Origin: JANQOH01 sp965243325
Lineage (GTDB): Bacteria > Pseudomonadota > Alphaproteobacteria > UBA7887
Assembly: GCA_965243325.1 (NCBI GenBank)
Contig: CBDEUQ010000003.1
Span: forward strand, 744,001 to 808,000
Reading direction: 5' to 3'
DNA: 64,000 nucleotides
Positions 10,861 through 19,190 of this stretch are shown here, piece by piece (within the stretch, counting starts at the first letter, position 1; each line of letters begins with the position of its first letter). The translations under genes were made by a program, and so were the position numbers. The notes under the pieces are model-generated. The model saw only the letters and a list, made by a program, of their open reading frames with translations. It made no database searches and was not told the origin of the DNA.

Positions 10861-11640
10861 TCAGCGCGCGAGCGCGACCGCCGAGAGGCAGCGGCCATAG
10901 TCGGCATCGCCGCGGCGGCGCGAACGGCGGTAGCTGAAGAAGCGCCCGGCATCGGCGCAGGTATCGACGCCGGCCTCCTCGATCGCCGCCACGCCCGCGG
11001 CCCGCAGGCGGCCGGCGACGTAGCCCGAAAGGTCGAACTGCCAGCGTCCGGGCCGCACACCGTCGCGGAAGTGGCGCACGTCGGCCTCGTCGTTGCCGAG
11101 GACCGGGCGGCGGAGATCGTCGCCGACCTCGTACGACGCCTGCGCGATGCACGGACCGACCGCGGCGCGGACGCGCGCCGGGCGCGCGCCGAGCCCGACC
11201 ATCGCCGCCACCGTCGCTTCGACGACGCCGGCGAGAGCGCCGCGCCAGCCGGCGTGCGCCGCGGCGACGACGCCGGCCTCGGCGTCGGCGAGGAGGACGG
11301 GCGCGCAGTCGGCCGCGAGCACGCCGAGGACGATGCCGGGGGTCGCCGTGGCCAGACCGTCGACGCGCGGCGTCACCGGCGGCGGCGCGCCGTCGACGAC
11401 GAGAACGTCGCGTCCGTGCACCTGGCGACCGGTCACCAGCGGCGCCGGCCCGAGCCCGAGCCCCGCGACCGCGGCGGCGCGGTTGGCGGCGACGGCGGCG
11501 GGGTCGTCGCCGGAACCGGGGCCGCAGTTGAGCGATTCGTAAAGCCCGCGCGAAACGCCGCCGCGGCGCGTGAAGAACCCGTGCGCCACGCCGTCGAGCG
11601 CCGACAGGGCGGCCGCGCGCATCGGCGCCGGCGCGTTCAC
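10861..11640 (-). CDS. pgeF: Peptidoglycan editing factor / polyphenol oxidase family (DUF152)
   Basis: A 259-residue YfiH-type protein. PgeF of Escherichia coli removes wrongly incorporated L-serine from UDP-MurNAc; other members act as laccase-like or purine nucleoside enzymes. The metal/active-site features are present: HGFFTRRGGVSRG, TGRQVHG, VLAADCAPVLLAD, AAAHAGWRGALAGV, VGPCIAQASYEVG and the C-terminal DTCADAGRFFSYRR. The GTG start forms a GTGA overlap with the midA stop. Confidence 0.93.
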   Translation of the reverse strand: MNAPAPMRAAALSALDGVAHGFFTRRGGVSRGLYESLNCGPGSGDDPAAVAANRAAAVAGLGLGPAPLVTGRQVHGRDVLVVDGAPPPVTPRVDGLATATPGIVLGVLAADCAPVLLADAEAGVVAAAHAGWRGALAGVVEATVAAMVGLGARPARVRAAVGPCIAQASYEVGDDLRRPVLGNDEADVRHFRDGVRPGRWQFDLSGYVAGRLRAAGVAAIEEAGVDTCADAGRFFSYRRSRRRGDADYGRCLSAVALAR

Positions 11641-12716
11641 GCGGGAAAGCCGGCCGGTGCCGCCGCCCCCGGCGCGCCGAGCGCGAGCGCCTGGAAGAGG
11701 TCGCCCATCGCGTCCGGCGTGGTGAGGCGCGCGCGGGCGGCGTCGACCGCGGCGGCGGCGTCCGGCGCCGAGCGCTTGAGACGCGCGGCGCGCACGCCGA
11801 TGCCGAGCGCCTCGAGAAAGGCGCCCTGGCTCACGGGGCCCCATACCGCCGCGCCGGCCTCGCGCGCCGCGCGCGCCAGCGCCGGGAAGTCGACGCGCGC
11901 CGAGAGGTCCGCCGCTCCCGGCAAGTCCAGCGGCGGGTGGCGGCGGTGGCGGCGGACGCCGTGCAGGGTGGAGCCGCCGCCGCCGGCATAGTCGACGATC
12001 AGCGCCGCGCCGGGCCCGTCGGCGACCCGGCGCCCGATCTCGCCGGCGAGCGCCAGCGCCGCGAGGCTGACTTCGGCGACGGCGCCGGGCCGCGGCGGCC
12101 GACCGAGCGCCGCCAGCGCGCGCGCCGCCGGCGTCGGACCCGGAGCCTGGCGCAGCGCCAGGCCGCCGTCGTCGTCGAGGCCGACGAGCCGCTCGCGCCA
12201 GCCCTCGGCCGTGGCGACGAACTGGTGGACGGGCAGCGCGTCGAACATCTCGTTGGCGACGAGCAGCAGCGGCCCCTCCGGCACCGTCGCCAGCGACTCG
12301 TGCCAGACCGGCCGCGCCGCGCCGAGGGCCGCCTGCTGGGCGCGTCGCAGCGCCGGGCTGATCTCGACCAGATGGATGCGGGCCGCGGCGCGGAACCCCG
12401 GCACGCGGGCGACGGCGCGAAGCAGGTCGGCCATCAGCGTGCCACGGCCCGGCCCGAGCTCGACGAGAAGCACGGGATCGGGGGCGCCGAGGCGCTGCCA
12501 GATGTCGGCGTACCAGGCGCCGATCAACTCGCCGAACATCTGGCTGATCTCGGGCGCGGTCACGAAATCGCCCGCCCGCCCGAGCGGATCCCCGCGCCCC
12601 GCCCCGGCGTAGTAGCCGTCGCGCCGGTCGCCCAGCGCCAGCGTCATGTAGTGGGCGAGCGTGATCGGCCCCGTGCGGCGGATGTCGCGCCGCAGGCGGT
12701 CGGCGAGCGCGCTCAC
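11637..12716 (-). CDS. SAM-dependent methyltransferase, MidA/NDUFAF7 family
   Basis: A 359-residue COG1565 protein. Eukaryotic NDUFAF7 methylates an arginine of complex I; bacterial members are assumed to methylate a protein arginine. Seen are GDFVTAPEISQMFGELIGAW, the SAM site LVELGPGRGTLMADLLR, the acidic strand HLVEISPALR, LLVANEMFDALPVHQF, and the late HGVRRHRRHPPLD and WGPVSQGAFLEALGI motifs. GTGA overlaps join it to lgt upstream and pgeF downstream. Confidence 0.93.
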   Translation of the reverse strand: MSALADRLRRDIRRTGPITLAHYMTLALGDRRDGYYAGAGRGDPLGRAGDFVTAPEISQMFGELIGAWYADIWQRLGAPDPVLLVELGPGRGTLMADLLRAVARVPGFRAAARIHLVEISPALRRAQQAALGAARPVWHESLATVPEGPLLLVANEMFDALPVHQFVATAEGWRERLVGLDDDGGLALRQAPGPTPAARALAALGRPPRPGAVAEVSLAALALAGEIGRRVADGPGAALIVDYAGGGGSTLHGVRRHRRHPPLDLPGAADLSARVDFPALARAAREAGAAVWGPVSQGAFLEALGIGVRAARLKRSAPDAAAAVDAARARLTTPDAMGDLFQALALGAPGAAAPAGFPA

Positions 12717-13519
12717 GCCGCGGCGGCGGGCGGCCGTCGCAGCGCGCGCGCCGCAAGCCAGACGCCGGCGGCAAGCATCGGCGCCGACAGCGCCTGACCC
12801 ATGGTGACGCCGCCGGCGAGAAAGCCGATGTGCGCGTCGGGCTCGCGAACGAACTCGACGGCGATGCGCGCCGCGCCGTAGCCGGCGAGAAACACGCCCG
12901 TCAGCAGGCCGCGGCGGGCAGATGCGCGGCGCGCGTGCGCGAGCCACGCGAGAAGCGCGAACAGGGCGAGGCCCTCCAGCGCCCCTTCGTAGAGCTGGCT
13001 GGGATGGCGCGGAACCGAGCCGCCGGCGGGGAAGCGGACGGCCCACGGCGCGTCCGAGACGCGGCCGTACAGCTCGCCGTTGACGAAGTTGGCGACGCGG
13101 CCGAAGAACAACCCGATGGGCACCGCCACCGCGATCGTGTCCGCCGCCGAGAGAACCGGCACACGTTCCTTGCGCGCGAACCACGCCAGCGCGGCGACGA
13201 CCCCGAGCAGGCCGCCGTGAAACGACATGCCGCCCTCCCAGATGCGGAAAATCCGCCACGGATCGGCGGCGAAGCCGGCGAAATCGTAGAACACCGTGGA
13301 GCCGACGCGCCCGCCGACGATCACGCCGATCACGATCCAGAACATCAGATCGTCGACCTGCCGCGCGTCGAGCGACGCCAGGCCGCGGCGCGAGAGAAAG
13401 CGCACGTAGCGCCAGCCCAGCAGCAAGCCGGCGATGTAGGCGAGCGCGTACCAGCGGATCGCCAGCGGCCCGATCTCGAGCGCGACCGGATCGATCCCGG
13501 GAAACGGGAGCCCCGTCAT
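12713..13519 (-). CDS. lgt: Prolipoprotein diacylglyceryl transferase
   Basis: Inner-membrane enzyme that moves diacylglycerol from phosphatidylglycerol to the lipobox cysteine of prolipoproteins. The protein has 268 residues and about seven membrane segments. Signature motifs are IRWYALAYIAGLLLGW, GGRVGSTVFYD, WEGGMSFHGGLLG, FGRVANFVNGELYGR, RHPSQLYEGALEG and VEFVREPDAHIG. The ATG overlaps the stop of a short epimerase-like ORF as ATGA. It is the first complete gene of the coupled lgt–midA–pgeF–lipoprotein set. Confidence 0.97.
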   Translation of the reverse strand: MTGLPFPGIDPVALEIGPLAIRWYALAYIAGLLLGWRYVRFLSRRGLASLDARQVDDLMFWIVIGVIVGGRVGSTVFYDFAGFAADPWRIFRIWEGGMSFHGGLLGVVAALAWFARKERVPVLSAADTIAVAVPIGLFFGRVANFVNGELYGRVSDAPWAVRFPAGGSVPRHPSQLYEGALEGLALFALLAWLAHARRASARRGLLTGVFLAGYGAARIAVEFVREPDAHIGFLAGGVTMGQALSAPMLAAGVWLAARALRRPPAAAA

Positions 13520-13659
13520 CGCCGGCGCGCACGCCCGGGCAGGTTGCGCCGCGCTCCCCGGCGGTCGACACTGTCGACGACGGTTCGCTGCGTCCGCTCG
13601 CCGGATGCGGCGGCAGGCCTGGAACCGATGAATCCGGCGCCGCCGGTGACCGCGGTCAT
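13516..13659 (-). pseudogene. Remnant of an NAD-dependent epimerase N-terminus
   Basis: A 47-codon ORF that starts with a textbook extended-SDR Rossmann motif (TAVTGGAGFIGS) and then turns into arginine-rich sequence unlike any epimerase. It ends in an ATGA overlap with lgt. This looks like the start of an epimerase gene whose body was deleted. A short coupled leader that happens to carry the motif is the alternative. Confidence 0.4.
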
Positions 13660-13719
13660 GGCGGCGGTTTATAAGACCGGCGGTGCGGACACAAGGAACG
13701 CCGCCGCGGGGGGCGGACC

Positions 13720-13998
13720 ATGCAGAAGGAAGGCCGGTTGTTCGACGATCTTGCCCGCGTGGCGGGCGGCGCCGTGTCGGCGGCCGGCGCCCTGCGCGAC
13801 GAGGCGGAAGCCCGCATTCGCGAGGCGCTCGAGCGCACGCTCGAACGCATGGACGTGGTGCGCCGGGACGAGTTCGAGGCGGTGTGCGCGATGGCGGCCA
13901 AGGCGCGCGAGGAAAACGAGGCGCTGCGCGAGCGCGTCGCGGCGCTGGAAGCGGCGGCGGGGAAGCCCCGGGACGGCGACCTCGCGGCGGACGGTTGA
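13720..13998 (+). CDS. ubiK: Accessory factor UbiK family protein (BMFP)
   Basis: A small 92-residue protein. UbiK helps the ubiquinone-synthesis Ubi proteins in the aerobic pathway and has membrane-fusing activity. It shows the family layout: FDDLARVAGGAVSAAGALRDE at the N-terminus, an amphipathic helix, and a C-terminal coiled coil with FEAVCAMAAKAREENEALRE. It is divergent from lgt across about 200 bases that hold the epimerase remnant. Confidence 0.9.
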   Translation: MQKEGRLFDDLARVAGGAVSAAGALRDEAEARIREALERTLERMDVVRRDEFEAVCAMAAKAREENEALRERVAALEAAAGKPRDGDLAADG

Positions 13999-14078
13999 GC
14001 GCCATTTCCCGCCGCGGTCGCGACCCGCTTGCGCGCGGCGATGGAATCCGCTAATCCCCGGATGTTGTGGTTTCTTGC

Positions 14079-14627
14079 ATGATGGTCCACAATATCTTCG
14101 ATACGATGCCGAGGAGTTGGGCATTGGCCGGGATAGCGGCGATCGAGCGGGACCTGCCGGGCGACCCCATCGACCTGGTCGAGGCGTTTGTCGACGCGCA
14201 CGACTGGGCTTACGAGCGTTGCGGCGAGAGCGAGATCGCGGCGCGTCTCTCCGGCCAGTGGTGCGATCTGCAACTCTGGTTCGCGTCGCGGACCGAGGCG
14301 CGGTCGCTGGTGATCACCTGCGCGCTGGACATGCGCGTGCCGCGGTCGCGCCGGGACGCCGTCTATCCCCTCCTCGCCGGCATCAACGAGCGCCTGCTGT
14401 TCGGCCATTTCGAGCTGTGGTCCGACGGCGGCTGGCCGACCTTCCGCCATACGCTGGTCGGCGACAGCGAAGCGCCGATCGCGCTTTGCGTGCTCGAGGA
14501 CGTCGTCGACGCCGCGCGCGCCGAGTGCGACCGCTACTACCCGGCGTTCCAGTTCGTCCTGTGGGGCGGCGAGGACGCCGACGGCGCGATCGCCGCGTCG
14601 CTGATCGAGACAGAGGGAGAAGCCTGA
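14079..14627 (+). CDS. YbjN domain-containing protein
   Basis: A 182-residue protein resembling YbjN/DUF1790 proteins. It is distinguished by LQLWFASRTEARSLVITCAL, a central NERLLFGHFELWSDGGWPTF and a C-terminal ALCVLEDVVDAARAECDRYY. The family fold resembles type III secretion chaperones; its biochemical role is unknown. The start is uncertain among GTG 14067, ATG 14079 and ATG 14082. It abuts proC with no gap, so the two are probably cotranscribed. Confidence 0.82.
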   Translation: MMVHNIFDTMPRSWALAGIAAIERDLPGDPIDLVEAFVDAHDWAYERCGESEIAARLSGQWCDLQLWFASRTEARSLVITCALDMRVPRSRRDAVYPLLAGINERLLFGHFELWSDGGWPTFRHTLVGDSEAPIALCVLEDVVDAARAECDRYYPAFQFVLWGGEDADGAIAASLIETEGEA

Positions 14628-15440
14628 ATGACCGTCGTCCTCGTGGGCGGCGGAAAAATGGGCGGCGCGCTGCTCGCGGGTTGGCTCGACGGCGGCACCC
14701 TGACCGCGGCCGAAGTGACGGTGGTCGAGCCGGACGCCGCCGCCGCCCAGGGGCTGCGGGACCGCCACGGCGTGCGCGTCGTCGCCGAGCCGGGGGCCGC
14801 GCCGTCGCGGCCGGCGCTCGTCCTGTTCGCCGTGAAGCCGCAGATCATCGGCTCCGTGCTGCCCGCGTACGCGCCGCCGGCATCCGCATCGCGGCCGCCG
14901 GCGTTCCTGTCGATCGCCGCGGGCACGACGCTCGCCGCGCTCGGCGCCGGCCTCGGCGCCGGGGCGGCGATCGTGCGCGCGATGCCCAACACGCCGGCGG
15001 CGGTCCGCCGCGGCATCACCGTGGCGTGCGCGAACCGAAGCGTCGATGCCGATACGGCCGCCCTGTGCACGAGACTGCTCGAAGCCGTGGGCGAGGTGGC
15101 GTGGATCGAGGACGAGGCGGCGATGGACGCGATCACCGCCGTTTCCGGCAGCGGCCCGGCCTACGTCTTCCTGCTGATCGAGTGCCTCGCCGGAGCCGGA
15201 GCCGCCGCCGGGCTCGACCCGGCGCTCGCCGAACGCCTCGCGCGCGCGACGGTCGCCGGGTCCGGAGCGCTCGCCGTCGCCTCGGACGAGCCGGCGGCGA
15301 CCCTCAGGCGCAACGTGACCAGCCCGGGCGGCACCACCGCGGCCGCGCTCGAGGTGCTGATGGGGGACGCCGGGCTGGCGCCGCTGATGATCGCCGCCGT
15401 ACGCGCCGCCACCGACCGCAGCCGCGCACTCGCGAAGTAA
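14628..15440 (+). CDS. proC: Pyrroline-5-carboxylate reductase
   Basis: Reduces pyrroline-5-carboxylate to proline, the last step of proline synthesis. The protein has 270 residues. The N-terminal Rossmann motif is VLVGGGKMGGALLAGW. Family motifs follow: LFAVKPQIIGSVLP, IVRAMPNTPAAVRRGI, ITAVSGSGPAYVFLLIE and the signature LRRNVTSPGGTTAAALEVL. It directly follows the YbjN-like gene and is convergent with the split carboxylase gene. Confidence 0.96.
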   Translation: MTVVLVGGGKMGGALLAGWLDGGTLTAAEVTVVEPDAAAAQGLRDRHGVRVVAEPGAAPSRPALVLFAVKPQIIGSVLPAYAPPASASRPPAFLSIAAGTTLAALGAGLGAGAAIVRAMPNTPAAVRRGITVACANRSVDADTAALCTRLLEAVGEVAWIEDEAAMDAITAVSGSGPAYVFLLIECLAGAGAAAGLDPALAERLARATVAGSGALAVASDEPAATLRRNVTSPGGTTAAALEVLMGDAGLAPLMIAAVRAATDRSRALAK

Positions 15441-15449
15441 GACGGAGCC

Positions 15450-15832
15450 TCAGGGGCGCGGGCCGAAGCTCGGCTTGCCCGGCGTGCGCAGCGGCGCGGC
15501 GATGTTGGCGAACTCGCACAGCAGCGGCCGCGTGTCGCGCGGGTCGATGATCTCCTCGACGCCGTAGCGTTCGGCGGTGCGGAAGGGCGAGCGCACGGCC
15601 TCCAGGCGCTCGAAGATGTCGGCCATCATCGCTTCCGGGTCGTCCGACTTCTCCAGATCCGCCTTGTAAGCCGCCTCGATACCGCCCTCGACCGGCAGCG
15701 AGCCCCAGTCTCCCGACGGCCATGCGAAGCGGTAATGGTAGCGCGTATGGTTGTCGTGGCCGGCGCCGGCGACGCCGAACGCCTTGCGCATGATGACCGA
15801 ACACCACGGCACGGTCGCCTGGTAGAGCGCCG
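15450..15832 (-). pseudogene. Acyl-CoA (propionyl-CoA type) carboxylase carboxyltransferase subunit, C-terminal fragment
   Basis: The 3' part, about 127 codons, of a carboxyltransferase gene cut by the inserted element. Its frame begins with LYQATVPWCSVIMRKAFGVA, which in intact homologues directly follows the YGVRALSA region, and continues with FERLEAVRSPFRTAERYGVE and EIIDPRDTRPLL. It has no start signal of its own, so it is not expected to be translated while the element is in place. The N-terminal fragment lies at 19216-20445. Confidence 0.93.
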
Positions 15833-15857
15833 GGATTACACGGTCAACTGCACGCTC
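15831..15857. repeat. Left end (att half-site) of the recombinase element
   Basis: Reading inward from the CG core, the left end matches the reverse complement of the right end at 15 of 27 positions. This includes ACTGCAC at 15847-15853, at the same offset (17th base) as its partner in the right end. This is the arrangement expected of recombinase binding sites around a 2-base crossover core. Confidence 0.65.
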
Positions 15858-15885
15858 AAGATGCGTTGAGGGTCGGCGGTTTCGG

Positions 15886-16191
15886 GTGACGCACCCGTTT
15901 CATCCTCTTCACGGGCGCGAGTTCGAGCTGATTGAGAACTGGACGATCATGGGAGTGGCGTGGCTTCGATACCCAAGTGACGACGGGACGCTGCGCAGCA
16001 TCCGACAGGCTTGGACCAGCGTAGCGGACGAGGATCCGTTTGTGCGCGTGTCGGCGGGCCGGTCGGCGTTCCGCCTCTCGGACCTGTTTGCGCTGGCGGC
16101 ATTGCTGGACAGCCTGGATGGGGACGACCGCACCGTGCGGGAGAACGATAACGGGGCGGAGACTGTCAAGGAGATTTTGCCGAATGTGTAA
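15886..16191 (+). CDS. DUF5372-like protein
   Basis: A 101-residue protein beginning THPFHPLHGREFELIENW after a GTG start, with SIRQAWTSVADEDPFVRVS and SAFRLSDLFALAALLDSLD later. From memory this resembles DUF5372 proteins, which often accompany recombinase genes of this kind; its function is unknown. It is the first gene of the element and is separated from the HTH–recombinase operon by 182 AT-rich bases, so it is probably transcribed separately. Confidence 0.7.
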   Translation: MTHPFHPLHGREFELIENWTIMGVAWLRYPSDDGTLRSIRQAWTSVADEDPFVRVSAGRSAFRLSDLFALAALLDSLDGDDRTVRENDNGAETVKEILPNV

Positions 16192-16310
16192 GAATGTTTT
16201 TGCACATAAACGGGGAATACAGGGCATCTTGACGGCCAGGAAGACGGCGTCTTCTGGCTATTATGTGAAGTATAGCATGGAGTTTCCGATCATAAAGAGG
16301 AAGAAAGGGG

Positions 16311-16338
16311 TTGATACGGCGTTGGGAATGTGCATAAA
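16311..16338 (+). promoter_or_regulatory. Probable promoter of the HTH–recombinase operon
   Basis: TTGATA at 16311-16316 and CATAAA at 16333-16338 are 16 bases apart, in the most AT-rich part of the element. Transcription would begin near 16345, ahead of GGAG at 16362-16365 and the HTH gene ATG at 16374. Predicted from sequence only. Confidence 0.5.
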
Positions 16339-16352
16339 TATACTTACATTCC
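16325..16352. promoter_or_regulatory. Inverted repeat over the -10 region (candidate operator)
   Basis: GGAATGT at 16325-16331 and ACATTCC at 16346-16352 form perfect 7-base arms around a 14-base spacer that includes the putative -10 box. Such a site is well placed for repression by a dimeric HTH protein, perhaps the product of the next gene. Confidence 0.45.
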
Positions 16353-16373
16353 TTTTCCGACGGAGCCCGCGCC

Positions 16374-16832
16374 ATGGCCAGACGCCCCGCCGACGCCAAG
16401 ACCCGCGCCCTCAAGGAGCATGGCTGCCTGAACCCGAACGCGGAGGCGGTGCGCGACGAGCTGTTCGTGTCCAATGCGTTCTTCGACCCGCGCGATCTGC
16501 TCCAGGTCAAGTACGAGATGCTGCGCCGGGTGCGCGAAGACGGCGTGCCAGTGAGCCACGCCGCCGCCAGCTTCGGCGTCTCGCGGCCGACCTGGTATCA
16601 GGCGCAGCGCGCATGGGAGGCCGGCGGCCTGCCGGGCCTGCTGCCGGACCGGCCGGGACCGCGCCGGCCCCACAAGCTCAGCGACGAGGTGGTCGAGGCG
16701 CTGCGGGCGGCGAAGAGCGAACGGCCGGAGCTGACCGCCGCCGAGATGGTCGAGCTGGTGCGCGACCGCTTCGGCGTCTCGGTCCATCGCAGCAGCATCG
16801 ACCGCGCCCTGGCGCGGGGAAAAAAACGATGA
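16374..16832 (+). CDS. Helix-turn-helix protein of the recombinase element
   Basis: A 152-residue DNA-binding protein. Residues about 40-85 form an HTH of the kind found in IS630-type and homeodomain-like proteins (VPVSHAAASFGVSRPTWYQA). A second, winged-helix-like part follows around ELTAAEMVELVRDRFGVSVH. There is no catalytic DDE triad, so it is not a transposase. It may act as regulator or directionality partner of the recombinase. Its stop overlaps the next start as ATGA. Confidence 0.78.
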   Translation: MARRPADAKTRALKEHGCLNPNAEAVRDELFVSNAFFDPRDLLQVKYEMLRRVREDGVPVSHAAASFGVSRPTWYQAQRAWEAGGLPGLLPDRPGPRRPHKLSDEVVEALRAAKSERPELTAAEMVELVRDRFGVSVHRSSIDRALARGKKR

Positions 16833-17134
16833 CGATGCACAACCCACCCTGCACCGCGCTCCCGGCGGCGGAGCCTTCGGCCTACGGACAGGGGTACGAA
16901 CGGATGCGCCGTCATGCCGTCGAGCCCGGCGCCGTCCACGACCGCCACGGAAGCGGCGTGGTGGCGTTGCGCGGCGTCGCGGCCTGGCTGCATGCCTTCG
17001 CCGCGCTGCCCGCCCCGCCGGCGGCCGCGTGCGCGGGGGCCGCGCCCGGGCCGTTGCCCACCGGGGTCGAGACGTCGGCGATCGACATTCTGATCGCCAT
17101 GCTCAACGGCCATATGGAAGGAAAGCCGGCATGA
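16829..17134 (+). CDS. Small protein of unknown function in the recombinase operon
   Basis: A 101-residue protein with a proline/alanine-rich middle and a C-terminal helix ETSAIDILIAMLNGHMEGKP. No known domain is recognised. ATGA overlaps tie it both to the HTH gene upstream and to the recombinase gene downstream, so all three should be made in a coupled way. A recombination directionality or accessory factor is a reasonable guess but not shown. Confidence 0.7.
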   Translation: MTMHNPPCTALPAAEPSAYGQGYERMRRHAVEPGAVHDRHGSGVVALRGVAAWLHAFAALPAPPAAACAGAAPGPLPTGVETSAIDILIAMLNGHMEGKPA

Positions 17135-19152
17135 GCAGCGCCCATCAGAAGGTGGATACGGGCCATCTGAGCCGCGATGCCTACTTGTACGTGCGCCAGT
17201 CAAGCCTGCAGCAGGTGTTCGACCATGGCGAGAGCACGCGCCGCCAGTACGCGCTGCGGGAGCGCGCCGTGGCGCTGGGCTGGCCGACCGAGAACATCGT
17301 CGTGATCGACCGCGATCTCGGCCTCTCTGGCGCCGACAGCGACCGCGAGGGGTTCCAGCACCTGGTCGCCGAGGTCGGCATGGGCCGGGCCGGCATCGTG
17401 CTCGGGCTCGAGGTCAGCCGTCTCGCGCGCAACTCCACCGACTGGCATCGGCTGATCGAGCTCTGCGCGCTGAGCGAGACACTGATCCTCGACGAGGACG
17501 GCGTCTACGATCCCGTCGACTTCAATGACCGGCTCCTGCTGGGGCTTAAAGGCACGATGAGCGAGGCAGAGCTGCACATGATGCGCGCCCGGCTGCGCGG
17601 CGGGACGCTCAACGCGGCCAAGCGCGGGGAGTTGAAGCTTCCTCTGCCGGTGGGGCTGGTCTACGACCCGCTCGACCAGGTGGTGCTCGACCCCGACGAA
17701 CAAGTGCAGCACGGCCTGCGCCTGCTGTTCGACACCTTCACCCGGACCGGCTCCGCGCAGGCCACGGTGAAGCACTTCAACAGAGAGAAGCTGCTGTTCC
17801 CCCACCGTCCTCTCAGCGGACCGCAAAAGGGCGAGCTGCATTGGAAGCGGCTGAAGTTCTCGCAGGTGATCAACACGCTGCACAACCCGCGATACGCCGG
17901 TGCCTTCGCGTACGGCCGCACCCGGCGCCGCCGGCGGCCCGGCGGCGGTGTCGAGCACAGGCGCCTGGCGCGCGAGGAATGGACGGTGCTGTTGCGCGAC
18001 GCGCACCCGGGCTACATCACCTGGGAGCGGTTCGAGGAGAACGAACTGCAACTCCGGAACAATGCGCAATCCTACGAAGCGAAGCGCCGCAGCCCCCCGC
18101 GCGAGGGACCGGCACTGCTGCAGGGCCTGGCCATCTGCGGCGTCTGCGGCCGGAGCATGACGGTCCGCTACCGCACCCGTAAAGGACGGCAATATCCCGA
18201 TTATGTGTGCCAGAGAGAAGGGATCGAGACAGCGAGCGGCAGCGTGTGTCAGGGCGTATCGGGCGGCGCCATCGATCGCGCGGTCGGCGAGCTGCTGGTG
18301 GAACTGGTGACACCGCTCACGCTGGACGTCGCGCTCCAAGTGCAGAACGAGCTCACGGCCCGCGCCGAGGAGGCCGATTTATGGCGTTCCCAACAGGTGC
18401 AGCGCGCCCGCGAGGAAGCGGACTTGGCGAGGCAACGGTTCATGCAGACCCATCCCGACAACCGGATGGTCGCCGACGTGCTGGAGGCGGAATGGAACGC
18501 GAAACTCCGGGCCCTGGACGAGGCGCAGCACGAGCTCGATCGCAGCCGCGCCGAGCCTGACCGGGGGTTGGACGATGAGCAACGAAAGCGAGTGCTTGAG
18601 CTGGCCAGAGACTTCCCCCGCCTGTGGAACGATCCGGCGACGCCGCACCGCGAGCGCAAGCGGATGGCGCGGCTGCTGATCGAGGACGTGACGCTGACCA
18701 AGGCCACGCGGAGCCTGGGAGTGCGCCTGCGCGGCGGCGCGACCAGAGAGCTCATCTGGACGCCGGATCCACGCGTGTATGAAATCCGCAGGACCAGCGA
18801 TGAGATCGTTGCCGAGATCGACAGGCTGTTGGATGACCACACGGATGGCGAGATTGCGTCGATCCTCAATACGCGCGGATCCCGAACCGGGCATGGCCAT
18901 GCCTTTACCCCGAAGCTGGTGACAGCAACCCGCCACAATCGGTCTCTCAGGTCACGCTACGAGCGGCTTCGCGATCGTGGGCTGTTGACGATCCATGAGG
19001 CCGCCGACCGGCTCACCGTCTCGATCCGCACCATCAAAAAATGGCGCAGGGCCGGGCGTCTGCGCGGTTATGCCTACAACGACAGACCGGAATACCTGTT
19101 CGAGGTTCCCGATCTCCCGCCGACCAGGCAGGCAAGTCGATGCGGCCCGTGA
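17131..19152 (+). CDS. Large serine recombinase
   Basis: A 673-residue site-specific recombinase. The N-terminal catalytic domain has the active-site serine (S24 in YLYVRQSS), arginines in LEVSRLARNSTDWHRL, and the GLKGTMSEAELHMMRARL helix. A recombinase domain around residues 180-300 (LKFSQVINTLHNPRYAGAFA) and a zinc ribbon (CGVCGRSMTV and later cysteines) follow, then a coiled coil. Unusually, the C-terminus extends about 180 residues past the coiled coil and ends in a MerR/excisionase-like HTH (IHEAADRLTVSIRTIKKWRR). It presumably mediates insertion and excision of the element. Confidence 0.93.
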   Translation: MSSAHQKVDTGHLSRDAYLYVRQSSLQQVFDHGESTRRQYALRERAVALGWPTENIVVIDRDLGLSGADSDREGFQHLVAEVGMGRAGIVLGLEVSRLARNSTDWHRLIELCALSETLILDEDGVYDPVDFNDRLLLGLKGTMSEAELHMMRARLRGGTLNAAKRGELKLPLPVGLVYDPLDQVVLDPDEQVQHGLRLLFDTFTRTGSAQATVKHFNREKLLFPHRPLSGPQKGELHWKRLKFSQVINTLHNPRYAGAFAYGRTRRRRRPGGGVEHRRLAREEWTVLLRDAHPGYITWERFEENELQLRNNAQSYEAKRRSPPREGPALLQGLAICGVCGRSMTVRYRTRKGRQYPDYVCQREGIETASGSVCQGVSGGAIDRAVGELLVELVTPLTLDVALQVQNELTARAEEADLWRSQQVQRAREEADLARQRFMQTHPDNRMVADVLEAEWNAKLRALDEAQHELDRSRAEPDRGLDDEQRKRVLELARDFPRLWNDPATPHRERKRMARLLIEDVTLTKATRSLGVRLRGGATRELIWTPDPRVYEIRRTSDEIVAEIDRLLDDHTDGEIASILNTRGSRTGHGHAFTPKLVTATRHNRSLRSRYERLRDRGLLTIHEAADRLTVSIRTIKKWRRAGRLRGYAYNDRPEYLFEVPDLPPTRQASRCGP

Positions 19153-19190
19153 CGAAAGCCGAAATCTGCCCCGGTGTTCGACGGAATAAT

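Noticed and set aside
16184..16207. ATGTG-N14-CACAT inverted repeat at the end of the DUF5372-like gene
   Set aside because: Arms are only five bases, and the site overlaps a stop codon with no promoter nearby; chance is likely.
16374..16832. IS630-type transposase
   Set aside because: Only the HTH part resembles such proteins; there is no DDE catalytic domain.
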